Positions 22,853 through 31,715 of a DNA stretch of 64,000 nt are shown in pieces. The DNA lies in contig NZ_VIRL01000005.1 in assembly GCF_006874465.1 (NCBI RefSeq), forward strand, positions 1 to 64,000, written 5' to 3'. Each line of letters opens with the position of its first letter. The stretch's first letter is position 1. Position numbers and translations under genes: made by a program. The notes beneath the pieces were generated by a model. That model did not search any database and was not told the DNA's origin. It saw only the letters and a program-made list of their open reading frames with translations. This DNA comes from Microbispora bryophytorum. GTDB taxonomy: Bacteria; Actinomycetota; Actinomycetes; Streptosporangiales; Streptosporangiaceae.

Positions 22853-24427
22853 TCACTGAGCGGGCGCGGCGTGCCCCCGGCTGCGGTGAGCAGCGGTGGA
22901 ACCGGTGGTGGCCGCGGCGGTGCGCGCGGCGGCCGCGGTGGGGCGGTTGTCCGGACCGGGCAGGTCCCGGCTGAACGCGTACACGGCCGCGGCGGTGGCG
23001 ATCGCGCCGGTGTTCAGCGCGAGGGCCTTGTCGCTGATGTTGGCGGTGGTGTCGCAGGCCTGGTGGTAGCAGGGGTCGTACGCCTGGCCCGCGGTGCCGC
23101 CGAACATCGTCTGCTCCTCGGGCGTCTTGACGCCCTCGGCACCGGTGAACGTCCCGCCGGACGGAATCCCGGCCGCGATGAACGGCCCGTAGTCCGACCG
23201 TCCGTCGAAGTCGGTGCCGTTGTGGCGCTGACGGAGCGTGTCGAAGTACTTCTCGAAGAGCTTCTCGATCTCGCCGGAGCCCTCGGGACCGGGGCCGGCG
23301 CCGGTGGCGTCGGAGTCGTCGCCGTCGTAGATCTTCAGGGCGTAGTTCGGGGAGGCGACCATGTCGAAGTTCAGGTACACCTTGATCTTGGCCAGGTCGG
23401 CGGGGGACAGGCTCGCGACGTAGTGCTCGGCGCCGAGCAGGCCGAGCTCCTCCGCGCTCCAGAAGGAGAAGCGCAGCTTGTTCCTGGTCGGGATCTTGCC
23501 CAACGCGGTGGCGACCTCCAGGATCGCGGCGCTGCCGGAGCCGTTGTCGTTGATGCCGGGCCCCGCCAGCACGCTGTCGAGGTGCGCCCCGAGCTGCACC
23601 ACCTTGTTCGCGTCGCCCCACCGCGAGTCGGCGACGACGTTGTGGGTCTTACGGATTTCGCTCGTGGTGTCGGTCTTCACCCGTACGGACGTGCCGGCGG
23701 CGGACAGCTCCTCGCCGACCGCGAAGCTCACGCCCACGGCGGGGATGTGCACGGTGGGCTCGCCCAGCGTGCCCTGCAGGGTGTCGGTGCGCCCGGGCTG
23801 GCCCTCGTTCATGATGATCACCGCGGACGCGCCCGCGGCCTGCGCGTTCTCGGCCTTCACCTGGAAGTTGCAGGTGCCGCGCTGCACCAGTGCGACGGCG
23901 CCGGCCGGGAAGCCGGCGAAGTCGGCGGCCTCGCAGCCGGAGGTCGACGTGTTGGCCGTGGGGCCGGGAGGCAGCACGAGGTCGACGTTCCGGACGGCTC
24001 CGGTGACGTCTCCCGATCCGGAGTAGGTCATCGTGGCGAAGTCGCCGACACTGCTGCCGTCCGGCGGGGTGGGCGCGTACGTCTTGGCGGAGGGCGCGGT
24101 CCGCTGCAGGACCGCGGTGGAGTTCTCCTTGAAGAACGGGAAGTCGAACTCCTGCAGGGTCACCGTGTAGCCGGCCTTCTTCAGCGCTCCGGCGACGTAG
24201 TCGCGGGAGGCCGCGTAACCGGGAGTGCCGGCGGCGCGGGTGCCGCCGTTGGCGTTCGCGATGTCCTGCAGCTTGCGCAGATGCTTCTTCACCGCCGACG
24301 CGACCACCGTCTGCGCGATGCGGGCGGGGCCGGGATCGGCGTTCGCCGGTGCGGCCGGCAGGAGGGGAAGCACGAGGGCGGACGCCGCGGTGGCGACGGC
24401 GGCCCGCATGCCAAGCGAGGCGCGCAT
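22853..24427 (-). CDS. secreted M28 aminopeptidase with PA domain
   Basis: Exported metallopeptidase of 524 residues. The signal peptide (MRASLGMRAAVATAASAL onward) ends near ANA-DPG. A protease-associated domain about 130-235 (CEAADFAGFPAGAVALVQRG) is inserted before the catalytic M28 domain. Zinc ligands and catalytic residues are visible: His-x-Asp in GAHLDSV, Asp in INDNGSGS, Glu-Glu in SAEELGLLG, Asp in NFDMV and His in CYHQACD. It is like the Streptomyces griseus aminopeptidase, which releases hydrophobic N-terminal residues. An Ala/Thr-rich tail follows. ATG 24427 has AAAGGAGA upstream, so it is preferred to the ATG 7 codons earlier. Confidence 0.93.
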   Translation of the reverse strand: MRASLGMRAAVATAASALVLPLLPAAPANADPGPARIAQTVVASAVKKHLRKLQDIANANGGTRAAGTPGYAASRDYVAGALKKAGYTVTLQEFDFPFFKENSTAVLQRTAPSAKTYAPTPPDGSSVGDFATMTYSGSGDVTGAVRNVDLVLPPGPTANTSTSGCEAADFAGFPAGAVALVQRGTCNFQVKAENAQAAGASAVIIMNEGQPGRTDTLQGTLGEPTVHIPAVGVSFAVGEELSAAGTSVRVKTDTTSEIRKTHNVVADSRWGDANKVVQLGAHLDSVLAGPGINDNGSGSAAILEVATALGKIPTRNKLRFSFWSAEELGLLGAEHYVASLSPADLAKIKVYLNFDMVASPNYALKIYDGDDSDATGAGPGPEGSGEIEKLFEKYFDTLRQRHNGTDFDGRSDYGPFIAAGIPSGGTFTGAEGVKTPEEQTMFGGTAGQAYDPCYHQACDTTANISDKALALNTGAIATAAAVYAFSRDLPGPDNRPTAAAARTAAATTGSTAAHRSRGHAAPAQ

Positions 24428-24441
24428 TGGGCTCTCCTTTG

Positions 24442-24470
24442 GGTCCAATGACGGTCCGAACGGTCCAATG
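24442..24470. repeat. three GGTCC repeats in the M28 peptidase promoter region
   Basis: GGTCC occurs at 24442, 24453 and 24462, two of them as GGTCCAATG, just upstream of the peptidase ribosome site. Could be a regulator site; no candidate regulator known. Confidence 0.3.
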
Positions 24471-24583
24471 GTCTGCTCCCGATGGACACTGATCGGGAAC
24501 CTAACCGGGTTTGACTGATTCGGAAAGGACCTGTTTTCTGGCCCGCCGGGGTATTGCGCGGGCCCGCCTCGCCGCGCGCTGGC

Positions 24584-25459
24584 TCAGCGGTCGCTCGCCC
24601 AGTCGAGCAGCGTCTCGGCGGTGTCCCAGCGGCGGTTGGCGACGTTCTCGCCGAGGATGATCCCGATCAGCCGGTGGCCGCCCCGGTCGGCCGCGAACGC
24701 CAGGCAGAACCCGGCGGCGTTCGTCGAGCCGGTCTTCACGCCGATCGCGCCCGGCAGGCCGAGCATGTGGTTGGTGTTGTACCAGTCGTACCGGCCGTCC
24801 TCCGTCGAGTGCTCGCTGGTCGACGTGATCTTCTTGAAGACCGGGTTCCGCAGCGCGATCTCCGCGAGCCTGGCCTGGTCGCGGGCGGTGGAGTAACCGT
24901 CGCCATGGGAGGTCGGGAGCCCGTCGGCGTTGACGTAGAGGGTGTCGTTCAGTCCGAGTTGGCGTGCGGTGGCGTTCATCTTGTCCACGAAACCGGGCAC
25001 GCCGGGGCCGTACACGCGGGCCAGGGCGTGCGCCGCGTCCGCGCCCGAGGGCAGCAGCAGCGCGTACAGCAGCTCGTGGACCGGCAGGGTGTCGCCGGGC
25101 TCGAGGTCGGCCGTCGTGCCGTCGTTGTCCTCGGCGTACTCGACGTCCTCCCGCTTGATCGTGACCTCGTCGTCGAGGTTCGCGTCGCGCAGGACGATGT
25201 AGGCGGTCATCATCTTGGTCAGGCTGGCGACCGGCATGCGCTTGCCGGCCTGCTTGTCCAGCAGGTCCTTCCCGGTCGTGGCGTCCCACAGATAGACGGC
25301 CCGCCCATGCACCTGCGGCGGCGCGTACGCGAGCGTGGAAAGGTGCCGCGCCGGGCCGGGTGCGGCCAGGGCGGCAGGCGCGAGAACCGGCGACGCCACC
25401 CCCGTGACCAGGGCAAAAGCGACCATGGAGACACCAAGAGAAAGTTTCCGAGCGGACAT
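24584..25459 (-). CDS. D-alanyl-D-alanine carboxypeptidase (S11, PBP5-like)
   Basis: Penicillin-binding protein of 291 residues that trims D-Ala from peptidoglycan stem peptides outside the membrane. A signal peptide starts MSARKLSLGVSMVAFALVTG and ends at ALAAPG. Active-site motifs: SLTK (Ser-x-x-Lys), SGAD in PSGADAAHALA (SGA in place of the commoner SGN) and KTG in GVKTGST. There is no C-terminal amphipathic anchor, so it may be released. ATG 25459 gives the best signal peptide; longer in-frame starts add a non-typical N-terminus. Confidence 0.93.
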   Translation of the reverse strand: MSARKLSLGVSMVAFALVTGVASPVLAPAALAAPGPARHLSTLAYAPPQVHGRAVYLWDATTGKDLLDKQAGKRMPVASLTKMMTAYIVLRDANLDDEVTIKREDVEYAEDNDGTTADLEPGDTLPVHELLYALLLPSGADAAHALARVYGPGVPGFVDKMNATARQLGLNDTLYVNADGLPTSHGDGYSTARDQARLAEIALRNPVFKKITSTSEHSTEDGRYDWYNTNHMLGLPGAIGVKTGSTNAAGFCLAFAADRGGHRLIGIILGENVANRRWDTAETLLDWASDR

Positions 25460-25728
25460 GCGAATCAGCGTGCCATGACTATTCGGGCATTTCGGATGAA
25501 ACATCGCAAAATATCGGCAAAGTGCCGACACTCATGTGACATATGTGGTTTGGTGTGGCTTCTCGGGTAATTCGCCGCCGCTTCGTGGCGGATCCGCCGC
25601 CCGCCGTCGCCGGTGGTGACCGCGGTGCTCCCAGCGCACCATCGTCAGCGGATACGTATTCCTGCCGATGTGCCGGACGGGCTGCGGTCTCTACCGTCGA
25701 GGGCGCCGACGAGACCCCGAGGTGAGCC

Positions 25729-27000
25729 ATGCGCGTGCTGACCGCGTTCCTGTCCGCCCTTCTGATGACCTCCTCAATCACCGTCACCTCCACGGCCGCC
25801 GAGGCCGTGGCCAAGCCCCCGCCGCCGCCCGCGACGTCCGCCGTCGACGTCGTCTACCAGCGGGCCCACTTCGGGCCCGGCCTGCGGGAGGGCGTGAAGC
25901 CGGGCAACACCCTGTCCTTCGCCGCCCCCGTGGGCACGATCTCCTACAGCGACGCACTCGGCACCAAGACCTGGGAGTACGCCCGGTGGACCGGCACCGA
26001 GCGTCCCATCGGGTTCGCCGCCACCGAGCTGGTGGCCTCCTGGAACGCCGACGTGCCCGCCGGCAGCTGGCTGCAGGTCGAGATGCGCGGCCGCCACTCC
26101 GCCGGGCAGACGAAGTGGTACGTACTCGGCCGCTGGGCGTACGGCGACGAGGACATCCGCCGCACGTCGCTGTCCGGACAGCGGGACGCCGACGGCACCG
26201 TCTCGGTCGACACGTTCGTGGCCGCGGCGGGCAAGGCGATCACCTCCTACCAGTTGCGCGTCACGCTGTACCGCACGCCGGGCTCGGCCGTGCAGCCGGT
26301 CGTGCGCGAACTCGGCGCGATGGCCTCCGCCGTGCCCGACCGGGCGAGCGTCCCGGTCAGCCCCGGCGGCATCGCCTGGGGCGTCGAGCTGCCCGTGCCC
26401 CGCCGGTCGCAGAACGTCCACGAGGGCCACTACCCAGAGTGGGACGGCGGGGGAGAGGCGTGGTGCAGCCCGACCTCGACCACCATGGTCCTCGGCTACT
26501 GGGGCAAGTGGCCCGGCAAGCAGGACACCTCCTGGGTGGATCCCTCCGATCCCAACCCCGAGGTCGACTACGCCGCCCGGTACACCTACGACTACGCGTA
26601 CGAGGGAGCGGGCAACTGGCCGTTCAACACGGCCTACGCGGGACGGTACGGACTGGAGGGATTCGTCACCCGGCTCCGCTCGCTGACCGAGATGGAGCGG
26701 CTGATCCGGGCCGGCATCCCGGTCGTCACCTCGCAGTCGTTCAAGGCCGAGGAACTGCCCGGCGCGGGATACGGCACCAACGGTCATCTCATGGTCATCA
26801 TCGGCTTCACCGCCGACGGTGACGTGATCGCCAACGACCCCGCGTCGCCGGACAACGACGCGGTGCGCCACGTCTACCCGCGGGCCGCCTTCGAGAACGT
26901 CTGGCTGCGCAGCACCGGCAGCGGCGGGATCGTGTACGTCATCCACCCGAAGAACCGCCCCCTGCCGCCCACCACGCCGGGGCTGCCGGCCAACTGGTGA
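25729..27000 (+). CDS. secreted C39-like papain-fold peptidase
   Basis: Exported protein of 423 residues. Signal peptide about 1-25 (FLSALLMTSSITVTSTAAEA), then a Pro-rich linker and a beta-rich N-terminal domain (about 40-210). The C-terminal cysteine-peptidase-like domain has Cys246 in EAWCSPTSTTMVLGYW and His353 in TNGHLMVIIGF, followed by IANDPAS, the Cys/His/Asn-Asp set of peptidase C39-like folds. These often process or degrade peptides outside the cell. It is monocistronic, with 269 bp before it in which I see no further gene. Confidence 0.88.
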   Translation: MRVLTAFLSALLMTSSITVTSTAAEAVAKPPPPPATSAVDVVYQRAHFGPGLREGVKPGNTLSFAAPVGTISYSDALGTKTWEYARWTGTERPIGFAATELVASWNADVPAGSWLQVEMRGRHSAGQTKWYVLGRWAYGDEDIRRTSLSGQRDADGTVSVDTFVAAAGKAITSYQLRVTLYRTPGSAVQPVVRELGAMASAVPDRASVPVSPGGIAWGVELPVPRRSQNVHEGHYPEWDGGGEAWCSPTSTTMVLGYWGKWPGKQDTSWVDPSDPNPEVDYAARYTYDYAYEGAGNWPFNTAYAGRYGLEGFVTRLRSLTEMERLIRAGIPVVTSQSFKAEELPGAGYGTNGHLMVIIGFTADGDVIANDPASPDNDAVRHVYPRAAFENVWLRSTGSGGIVYVIHPKNRPLPPTTPGLPANW

Positions 27001-27044
27001 CGGTCACGCCGGGCCCGGCGGTGTTGGACCCGGGCCCGGCCCTC

Positions 27045-27068
27045 CTATAGTCAGTCAGGTGACTGACT
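27045..27068 (+). promoter_or_regulatory. leaderless promoter and TetR operator over the start codon
   Basis: AGTCAGTCA-GG-TGACTGACT (27049-27068) is a perfect 9-bp-arm inverted repeat spanning the GTG start (27059). A -10-like TATAGT (27045-27050) ends 8 bases before the GTG, so the transcript probably begins at or near the start codon. Binding of the regulator would fully block its own gene. Confidence 0.65.
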
Positions 27069-27673
27069 CGACGAGTGTCCGGGTGAGGGCCGCGAGCGCC
27101 AAGCGGCAGCGGCTCATGGCCGCCGCCGCCGAGGTGGTGCACCAGCAGGGCGCGGAACGGACCACCATCGCCGACATCGCCCGCGCCGCCGACGTGCCGG
27201 TCGGCAACGTGTACTACTACTTCAAGACCAAGGACGAGCTCGTCGCCGCCGCGCTGGCCGAGCACGCCCGCCACCTGCGGGATCTCACCGAACGGCTGGA
27301 GCGTCTGCCCGACCCCCGGGAGCGGCTCAAGGGCCTGGTGGAGACGTGGGTCGGCGGGCGCGATCTCGCGGCCCGGTACGGCTGCCCGACCGGCACACTC
27401 GCCGCCGAGCTGGACAAACGCGACGAGGGCGGCCTGGACGCGGAGGCGGGCCGGGTGATCCGGCTGCTGCTCGACTGGGTGGAGCGCCAGTTCCGCGAGC
27501 TTGGCCTGCCCGAGCCCGACGGTCTCGCGCTGACCCTGGTGGGCGCCTACCAGGGCATGTCGCTGCTGGCCAACGCCCTGCGCGACCCCGAGATCATGAC
27601 GCGCGAGGGGGCCCGGCTGATCGGGTGGCTCGACTCACTGGGCGGCTCATCGGGCGGCTCATCGGGCGCCTGA
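27059..27673 (+). CDS. TetR-family regulator
   Basis: Regulator of 204 residues with helix-turn-helix TTIADIARAADVPVGNVYYYF and the recognition pair YFKTKDEL, then an alpha-helical effector domain containing GCPTGTLAAELDK as in AcrR/YxaF-type regulators. It ends in a Gly/Ser-rich GGSSGGSSGA tail. The start codon lies inside its presumed operator and no ribosome site precedes it, fitting leaderless translation. The last 15 bp overlap the convergent hydrolase gene. No obvious target gene is adjacent on the same strand. Confidence 0.93.
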   Translation: MTDSTSVRVRAASAKRQRLMAAAAEVVHQQGAERTTIADIARAADVPVGNVYYYFKTKDELVAAALAEHARHLRDLTERLERLPDPRERLKGLVETWVGGRDLAARYGCPTGTLAAELDKRDEGGLDAEAGRVIRLLLDWVERQFRELGLPEPDGLALTLVGAYQGMSLLANALRDPEIMTREGARLIGWLDSLGGSSGGSSGA

Positions 27674-29344
27674 CCCTGCCACGCGCTTCGCGAGCAGGGT
27701 GGTCAGCGCCGCGGTCCGCCCGTCGTCCCACCCGTCCGGCGGCGCGATCCGCGCCCATGCGGCGATCACCTCGCCGTCGTAGTCGTGCCCGTGCCCCGGG
27801 GGCGCGTCGAGGGAGAACACCAGATCGGCGGTGATCTGCCAGAACGTCACGAACGGATACCACCGCATCCAGGGCAGCACGTCGGCGCCGCGCCGCTCCT
27901 CCAGCCAGTCGGGCCGGGTGAGGACGAGCCGGGGCGTCCACCACACGATCGGGTCGGAGGGGTGCTGGAGGTAGACGACCCGCGGGGCGTTCCACGGTGA
28001 CGCGGGGAGATTCAGGTCAGAGGGGTGGTTGGCGAAGCGCACGGTCTCGCCGTCCCGGTAGACGGGCAGCGCCTCCCTGCTGCCGGGATCGCGGCCGTCG
28101 ACGAGCCGCCGCCACAGCGCGCTGCTGTCCGGCGGCCCGACGAACAGCGCGCCGTCGGTGCGCTCGCGCAGGTCCCGGTCGCCGCCGAACGCCGACTCCG
28201 CGCCGAACGCCCCCAGGCTCTCCCCGAAGACCAGCAGCTTGGGCCGGTGACCGGCGGGCAGCTTCGACCAGCGGGCGTACACCTGGTCGAACAGCTCGCG
28301 CCCGGCCGTCATGGCCCGCTCGCGGTCCACCAGGAACGACAGCCAGCTCGGCAGGTAGGAGTACTGCATGGAGACCAGCGCGGTGTCGCCGCCGTACATG
28401 AACTCCAGGGCGGCGGCCGCCTGCGGGTCCACCCAGCCGGTGCCGGTCGTCGTGATCACGCAGAGCACCCTGCGGCCGAACGCGCCGGTCCGCTCCAGTT
28501 CCCGTACGGCCAGGGCGGCCCTTTCGCGGGTGGTCTCGGCGGAGTCGAGCCCCGCGTAGACCCGGATCGGGGCGACGGCGGGCCGCCCGCTGAAGCGGCT
28601 CAGCTCGCCCACCGCCGGCGCGTCGGCGGCGAAGGCGCGGCCCTCAAGCCCGAGGGACGCCCAGGAGACGAGCGAGGAGGGGCTGCCCGACAGCGTGGCG
28701 GCCACCGGCGGGGTGACGCCGGGGGCGGTCTCGGTGTTGATCGCGGCGAAGCTGCGGTCGGCCCCCTTGAGCAGGGCCTCGGCGAGGATCCCGTCGGTCA
28801 GGAAGACGGCCAGCACGCCCACCCCGAGCCCCGCGGCGAACTGCGCGGCCGTGGCGGGAAACCACCGCCCTAGGAGGCGGCCGAGCGCCCGCGCCGCGAT
28901 CCGCAACGCCCGGGCGGCGGCCAGCAGGGCGAGGAACAGGGCCGCCGCGATCAGCGGGACGCCGAGGTAGTTGAGCCGCTCCGGCGGGTCCAGTCCCATC
29001 AGCACGTAGATGTCCTGCTGCGCGCGCACGCCCAGGACCAGCGAGGCGGCGCCGAGACCGCAGCCGAACGTCGCGACCAGGCGCCGGACCCGCCGCCGTC
29101 CCGTGCGGTTCCACGCCGCGCGCCACCTCGCCGGGAGTCGTGCCGCGGCTGGGCGCAGGAGCGCGCCGGCGAACACTCCCACCAGGTATCCGGTGGCGGT
29201 GAGCACGCCCGCGATGATCCCCTGCAGCGTCCAGGGCCGGGGCAGCAACGACGGCGTGAGGGACAGGGAGAAGAAGGCGGCGGCGAGGACGATCCCGGCC
29301 GTGTCCAGCGGAGGATTGAGACGCAGCCGCTGTCTTTCCCCCAT
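27659..29344 (-). CDS. membrane alpha/beta-hydrolase family protein
   Basis: Protein of 561 residues with an N-terminal membrane domain of four to five helices (about 15-205) and a C-terminal alpha/beta-hydrolase-like domain. The nucleophile elbow GESLGAFG is near residue 371, and the conserved HPSDPIVWW segment near 455 may supply acid residues; a candidate His is in HGHDYDG. This two-part layout matches a family of actinobacterial membrane hydrolases of unknown substrate. ATG 29344 has GGGGATCAG upstream. The gene overlaps the convergent TetR gene at its 3' end. Confidence 0.85.
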   Translation of the reverse strand: MGERQRLRLNPPLDTAGIVLAAAFFSLSLTPSLLPRPWTLQGIIAGVLTATGYLVGVFAGALLRPAAARLPARWRAAWNRTGRRRVRRLVATFGCGLGAASLVLGVRAQQDIYVLMGLDPPERLNYLGVPLIAAALFLALLAAARALRIAARALGRLLGRWFPATAAQFAAGLGVGVLAVFLTDGILAEALLKGADRSFAAINTETAPGVTPPVAATLSGSPSSLVSWASLGLEGRAFAADAPAVGELSRFSGRPAVAPIRVYAGLDSAETTRERAALAVRELERTGAFGRRVLCVITTTGTGWVDPQAAAALEFMYGGDTALVSMQYSYLPSWLSFLVDRERAMTAGRELFDQVYARWSKLPAGHRPKLLVFGESLGAFGAESAFGGDRDLRERTDGALFVGPPDSSALWRRLVDGRDPGSREALPVYRDGETVRFANHPSDLNLPASPWNAPRVVYLQHPSDPIVWWTPRLVLTRPDWLEERRGADVLPWMRWYPFVTFWQITADLVFSLDAPPGHGHDYDGEVIAAWARIAPPDGWDDGRTAALTTLLAKRVAGSGAR

Positions 29345-29462
29345 CTGATCCCCGATCCACGAACCGTCCGCCGGCCTCTGGGGCAGGCAGGCTATCAAGG
29401 TCACGAACGGGTCACGCACGGGGTGGGGGCACGTCCCGGTCGTCGGGAGCGGGTGCGGGTGC

Positions 29463-30035
29463 TCAGCCCCAGTGGTCGCCCCATCCCCACAGGTTGGGGC
29501 CGAGGGCGGCGGCCTGGTCGTCCTGCTCCACGCCGAACCGGCCGCGGAAGAACAGCATCGGGCGCTGCTCGGTGTCGACGGTTTCGAGCTCGCACACGTG
29601 ACCGATGATCACGTCGTGGTCCCCCGCGACGTGCACGTCGCGCACCTCGCCGTGCACGCGCAGCAGCACCTGCCGCAACGCCGGAGTTCCCCACCGCGAC
29701 AGGTCCCAGTCGAGTCCCGCGAACTTGGCGCCCTTGCTGGAGCCGAACCGGCCACACAGATCGACCTGGTCCTCGCCGAGCACGTTCACGCAGAAGCGGC
29801 CCGACTTCCTGATCCGCGGCCAGGCGTGGCCCTTGTGGTCGGCGCAGAACAGGATCAGCGGCGGTTCGAGGGATACCGATGCGAAGGACTGGCAGGCGAA
29901 GCCCACCGGTTCGCCGTCGTCGAGGCCCGTGACCACGGTCACGCCGGTCGCGAACATGCCCAGCGCACGCCGGAACTCGGCCGGTGCCGGCGGCGCCACC
30001 TCGGTGAACTCGGGGTCGGCGTGTGCAGCGGTCAT
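29463..30035 (-). CDS. flavin reductase (HsaB-like component of a two-component monooxygenase)
   Basis: Flavin reductase of 190 residues. FRRALGMFATGVTVVTG, GFACQSFASVSLEPPLILFC, SGRFCVNVLGEDQ and the FAGLDWD segment match the HpaC/HsaB group, which supplies reduced FMN to a partner oxygenase. AGGTGAG precedes ATG 30035. No oxygenase is adjacent; the HsaA-like oxygenase at 44042 is the only fitting partner in this window, 14 kb away. That pairing is an inference. Confidence 0.9.
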   Translation of the reverse strand: MTAAHADPEFTEVAPPAPAEFRRALGMFATGVTVVTGLDDGEPVGFACQSFASVSLEPPLILFCADHKGHAWPRIRKSGRFCVNVLGEDQVDLCGRFGSSKGAKFAGLDWDLSRWGTPALRQVLLRVHGEVRDVHVAGDHDVIIGHVCELETVDTEQRPMLFFRGRFGVEQDDQAAALGPNLWGWGDHWG

Positions 30036-30233
30036 GGACTCACCTCGCGTGCGTGTCGGTGCCTCACGTAACGAACTTACAAACCCCTCGTGAGCGGATC
30101 GCACGGGATCCCGGTCAACGGAAGCCTCTCGCTCATCGGGATGATCGTCGTGTTCGCGGCGTCTGTCCAGTTGGCGTCACGGAAGAGCCGCCGCTGCTTT
30201 CGCACGGCGTGGGCGCACCAGGAGGCGATGCCG

Positions 30234-31715
30234 TCAGGACTGGGCGAACATCTGGTCGTAGACGCCGGAGTGCCGACGGCCCGCCATGAAGCCCAGGAAC
30301 CGGCGGACGAACTCGCCCCGCGTCAACTGCTCGCCTCCGCCGCCCGGGTCGTGGTCGAACGCCGTGCGGAAGAGAGCCCGGTACTCCCGCGCGTCGATGA
30401 CCTGGTCGTCGTCGGTGTCGGTGACGTCGAACAGGACTTCGGCGATCCTGATGAGGGCGGAGCCGGCCATGGCGGCGGCGGCCGCGGCGTACTCGTGGCC
30501 GGTGATGCGTCCGTCGCCGTCGGTGTCGAGCTCTTTCTGCAGCTCGCGCCACCAGTCGGCGAAGGCGGCGAACAGGCGGTCCTCGTCCTGGACGTCGAGA
30601 TCGAGGCGGGTGGCGATCTCCCGGGCCATCGCGGCGAGGTCGGGCCAGTCGAGGTGGCCGTCGCCGGTCTGGTCCAGGACCTCGGAGAAGAACCGTGCGG
30701 CGGAGCGCGTCGCCGCGTCGCCGGCGGCCGGCGTCTCCGGATCGGGCGTGAGGAGGCGCAGGAGCGCCCCCGCCTTCGACACACCACGGCGTAGCCCGTC
30801 CAGCGCGCGCAGCCCTTCCGGCGCGGGTGCCCCGGCCGGGACGTCGTCGTTGCGCTGCGGGGCGTACGCCGGGTCGAGCATGGTCATGACCGTGTCGAGC
30901 CGCGTCCACGCCTCCGGCAGCACCCGGGTCGCGAGCCGGGTGGACAGGTAGGCGGCGTGCATCAGCGTGCGCGTGCCCGGCAACTCGGCGAGCCCCAGGC
31001 GCGCGCGGAGCGGCTCGGGCAGCGACGCCACGACGATCGCGGTGGCGGCGGGACCAGCGAGCGCCCTGCCCGCCGCCCACACCGCAGGCCGGTCGCGGAG
31101 CAGCGGGGGAGCGGGCACCTGCGCGAACAGGCGGTCGAGGACGACGTGGACCGCTTCGGTGTTCTCCAGTCGCTCCTCGACGACGGACGCGTAGTAGCGC
31201 CAGAACTCCCGCAGCGTGGGTGGGAGCTTCCCGCCGTAGGGGTCCATCAGGGCGAGGAACGACTGGAACTCGGCGTACAGCCGGTCCAAGGTGGGGCCGT
31301 CGAGGGACTCGCCGCTCAACCGGCACATCGTGACCGTGGACTCGAACAGCGTCGCCACCACCCAGGCGCGCGCCTCGGAATCCGCGGCGTTGAACGGGCG
31401 GCCCTCGACGTCGGTCCCGGTGATGCGGGCGTGCAGGCGGTTGAGCCGGGCCGCCTCCCGCTGCCGCACCCGCGCGTCGGGGTCGACCATTCGCTGTGCG
31501 CTGAGCACGGTGTTGCGCAGCCGGCGCCACGGGTGCGCGACGAAGGTCGAATTGGTGATCAGCGCGGCGCCGATCTGCGGGTGCGCGGCCTCCAAGACGA
31601 TGGCCCGGGTCGCCACCAGCCCCCAGCGCGTCTGCCGGGTCAACTGGTGGAGCATCGATCCCGGGCCGAGCGGATCGGCGTCTGTTCCGGCCGCTGTGGC
31701 GTCGCTCATTGACAT
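30234..31715 (-). CDS. DUF2236 (MpaB/Lcp-like) protein with C-terminal EF-hands
   Basis: Protein of 493 residues joining two parts seldom seen together. Residues about 1-320 resemble DUF2236 proteins, the family of heme oxygenases that includes latex-clearing protein (LTRQTRWGLVATRAIVLEAAHP, FVAHPWRRLRNTV, ARAWVVATLFES). Residues about 340-480 carry EF-hand calcium loops: DQTGDGHLDWPD near 347, DTDGDGRITGHE near 396 and DTDDDQVIDARE near 429, arranged as in calerythrin-like proteins. There is no signal peptide. ATG 31715, with AGGAAAGGG upstream, lies inside the 3' end of the cis-prenyltransferase gene (10-bp overlap), so the two are translated together. Activity is unknown; a Ca2+-responsive oxygenase acting on a lipid or polyprenyl substrate is one possibility. 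Confidence 0.85.
   Translation of the reverse strand: MSMSDATAAGTDADPLGPGSMLHQLTRQTRWGLVATRAIVLEAAHPQIGAALITNSTFVAHPWRRLRNTVLSAQRMVDPDARVRQREAARLNRLHARITGTDVEGRPFNAADSEARAWVVATLFESTVTMCRLSGESLDGPTLDRLYAEFQSFLALMDPYGGKLPPTLREFWRYYASVVEERLENTEAVHVVLDRLFAQVPAPPLLRDRPAVWAAGRALAGPAATAIVVASLPEPLRARLGLAELPGTRTLMHAAYLSTRLATRVLPEAWTRLDTVMTMLDPAYAPQRNDDVPAGAPAPEGLRALDGLRRGVSKAGALLRLLTPDPETPAAGDAATRSAARFFSEVLDQTGDGHLDWPDLAAMAREIATRLDLDVQDEDRLFAAFADWWRELQKELDTDGDGRITGHEYAAAAAAMAGSALIRIAEVLFDVTDTDDDQVIDAREYRALFRTAFDHDPGGGGEQLTRGEFVRRFLGFMAGRRHSGVYDQMFAQS

Noticed and set aside
24540-24564. Hairpin GGCCCGC/GCGGGCC as terminator of the M28 peptidase gene
   Set aside because: It lies upstream of that gene on its own strand and has no T-tract in a useful direction.
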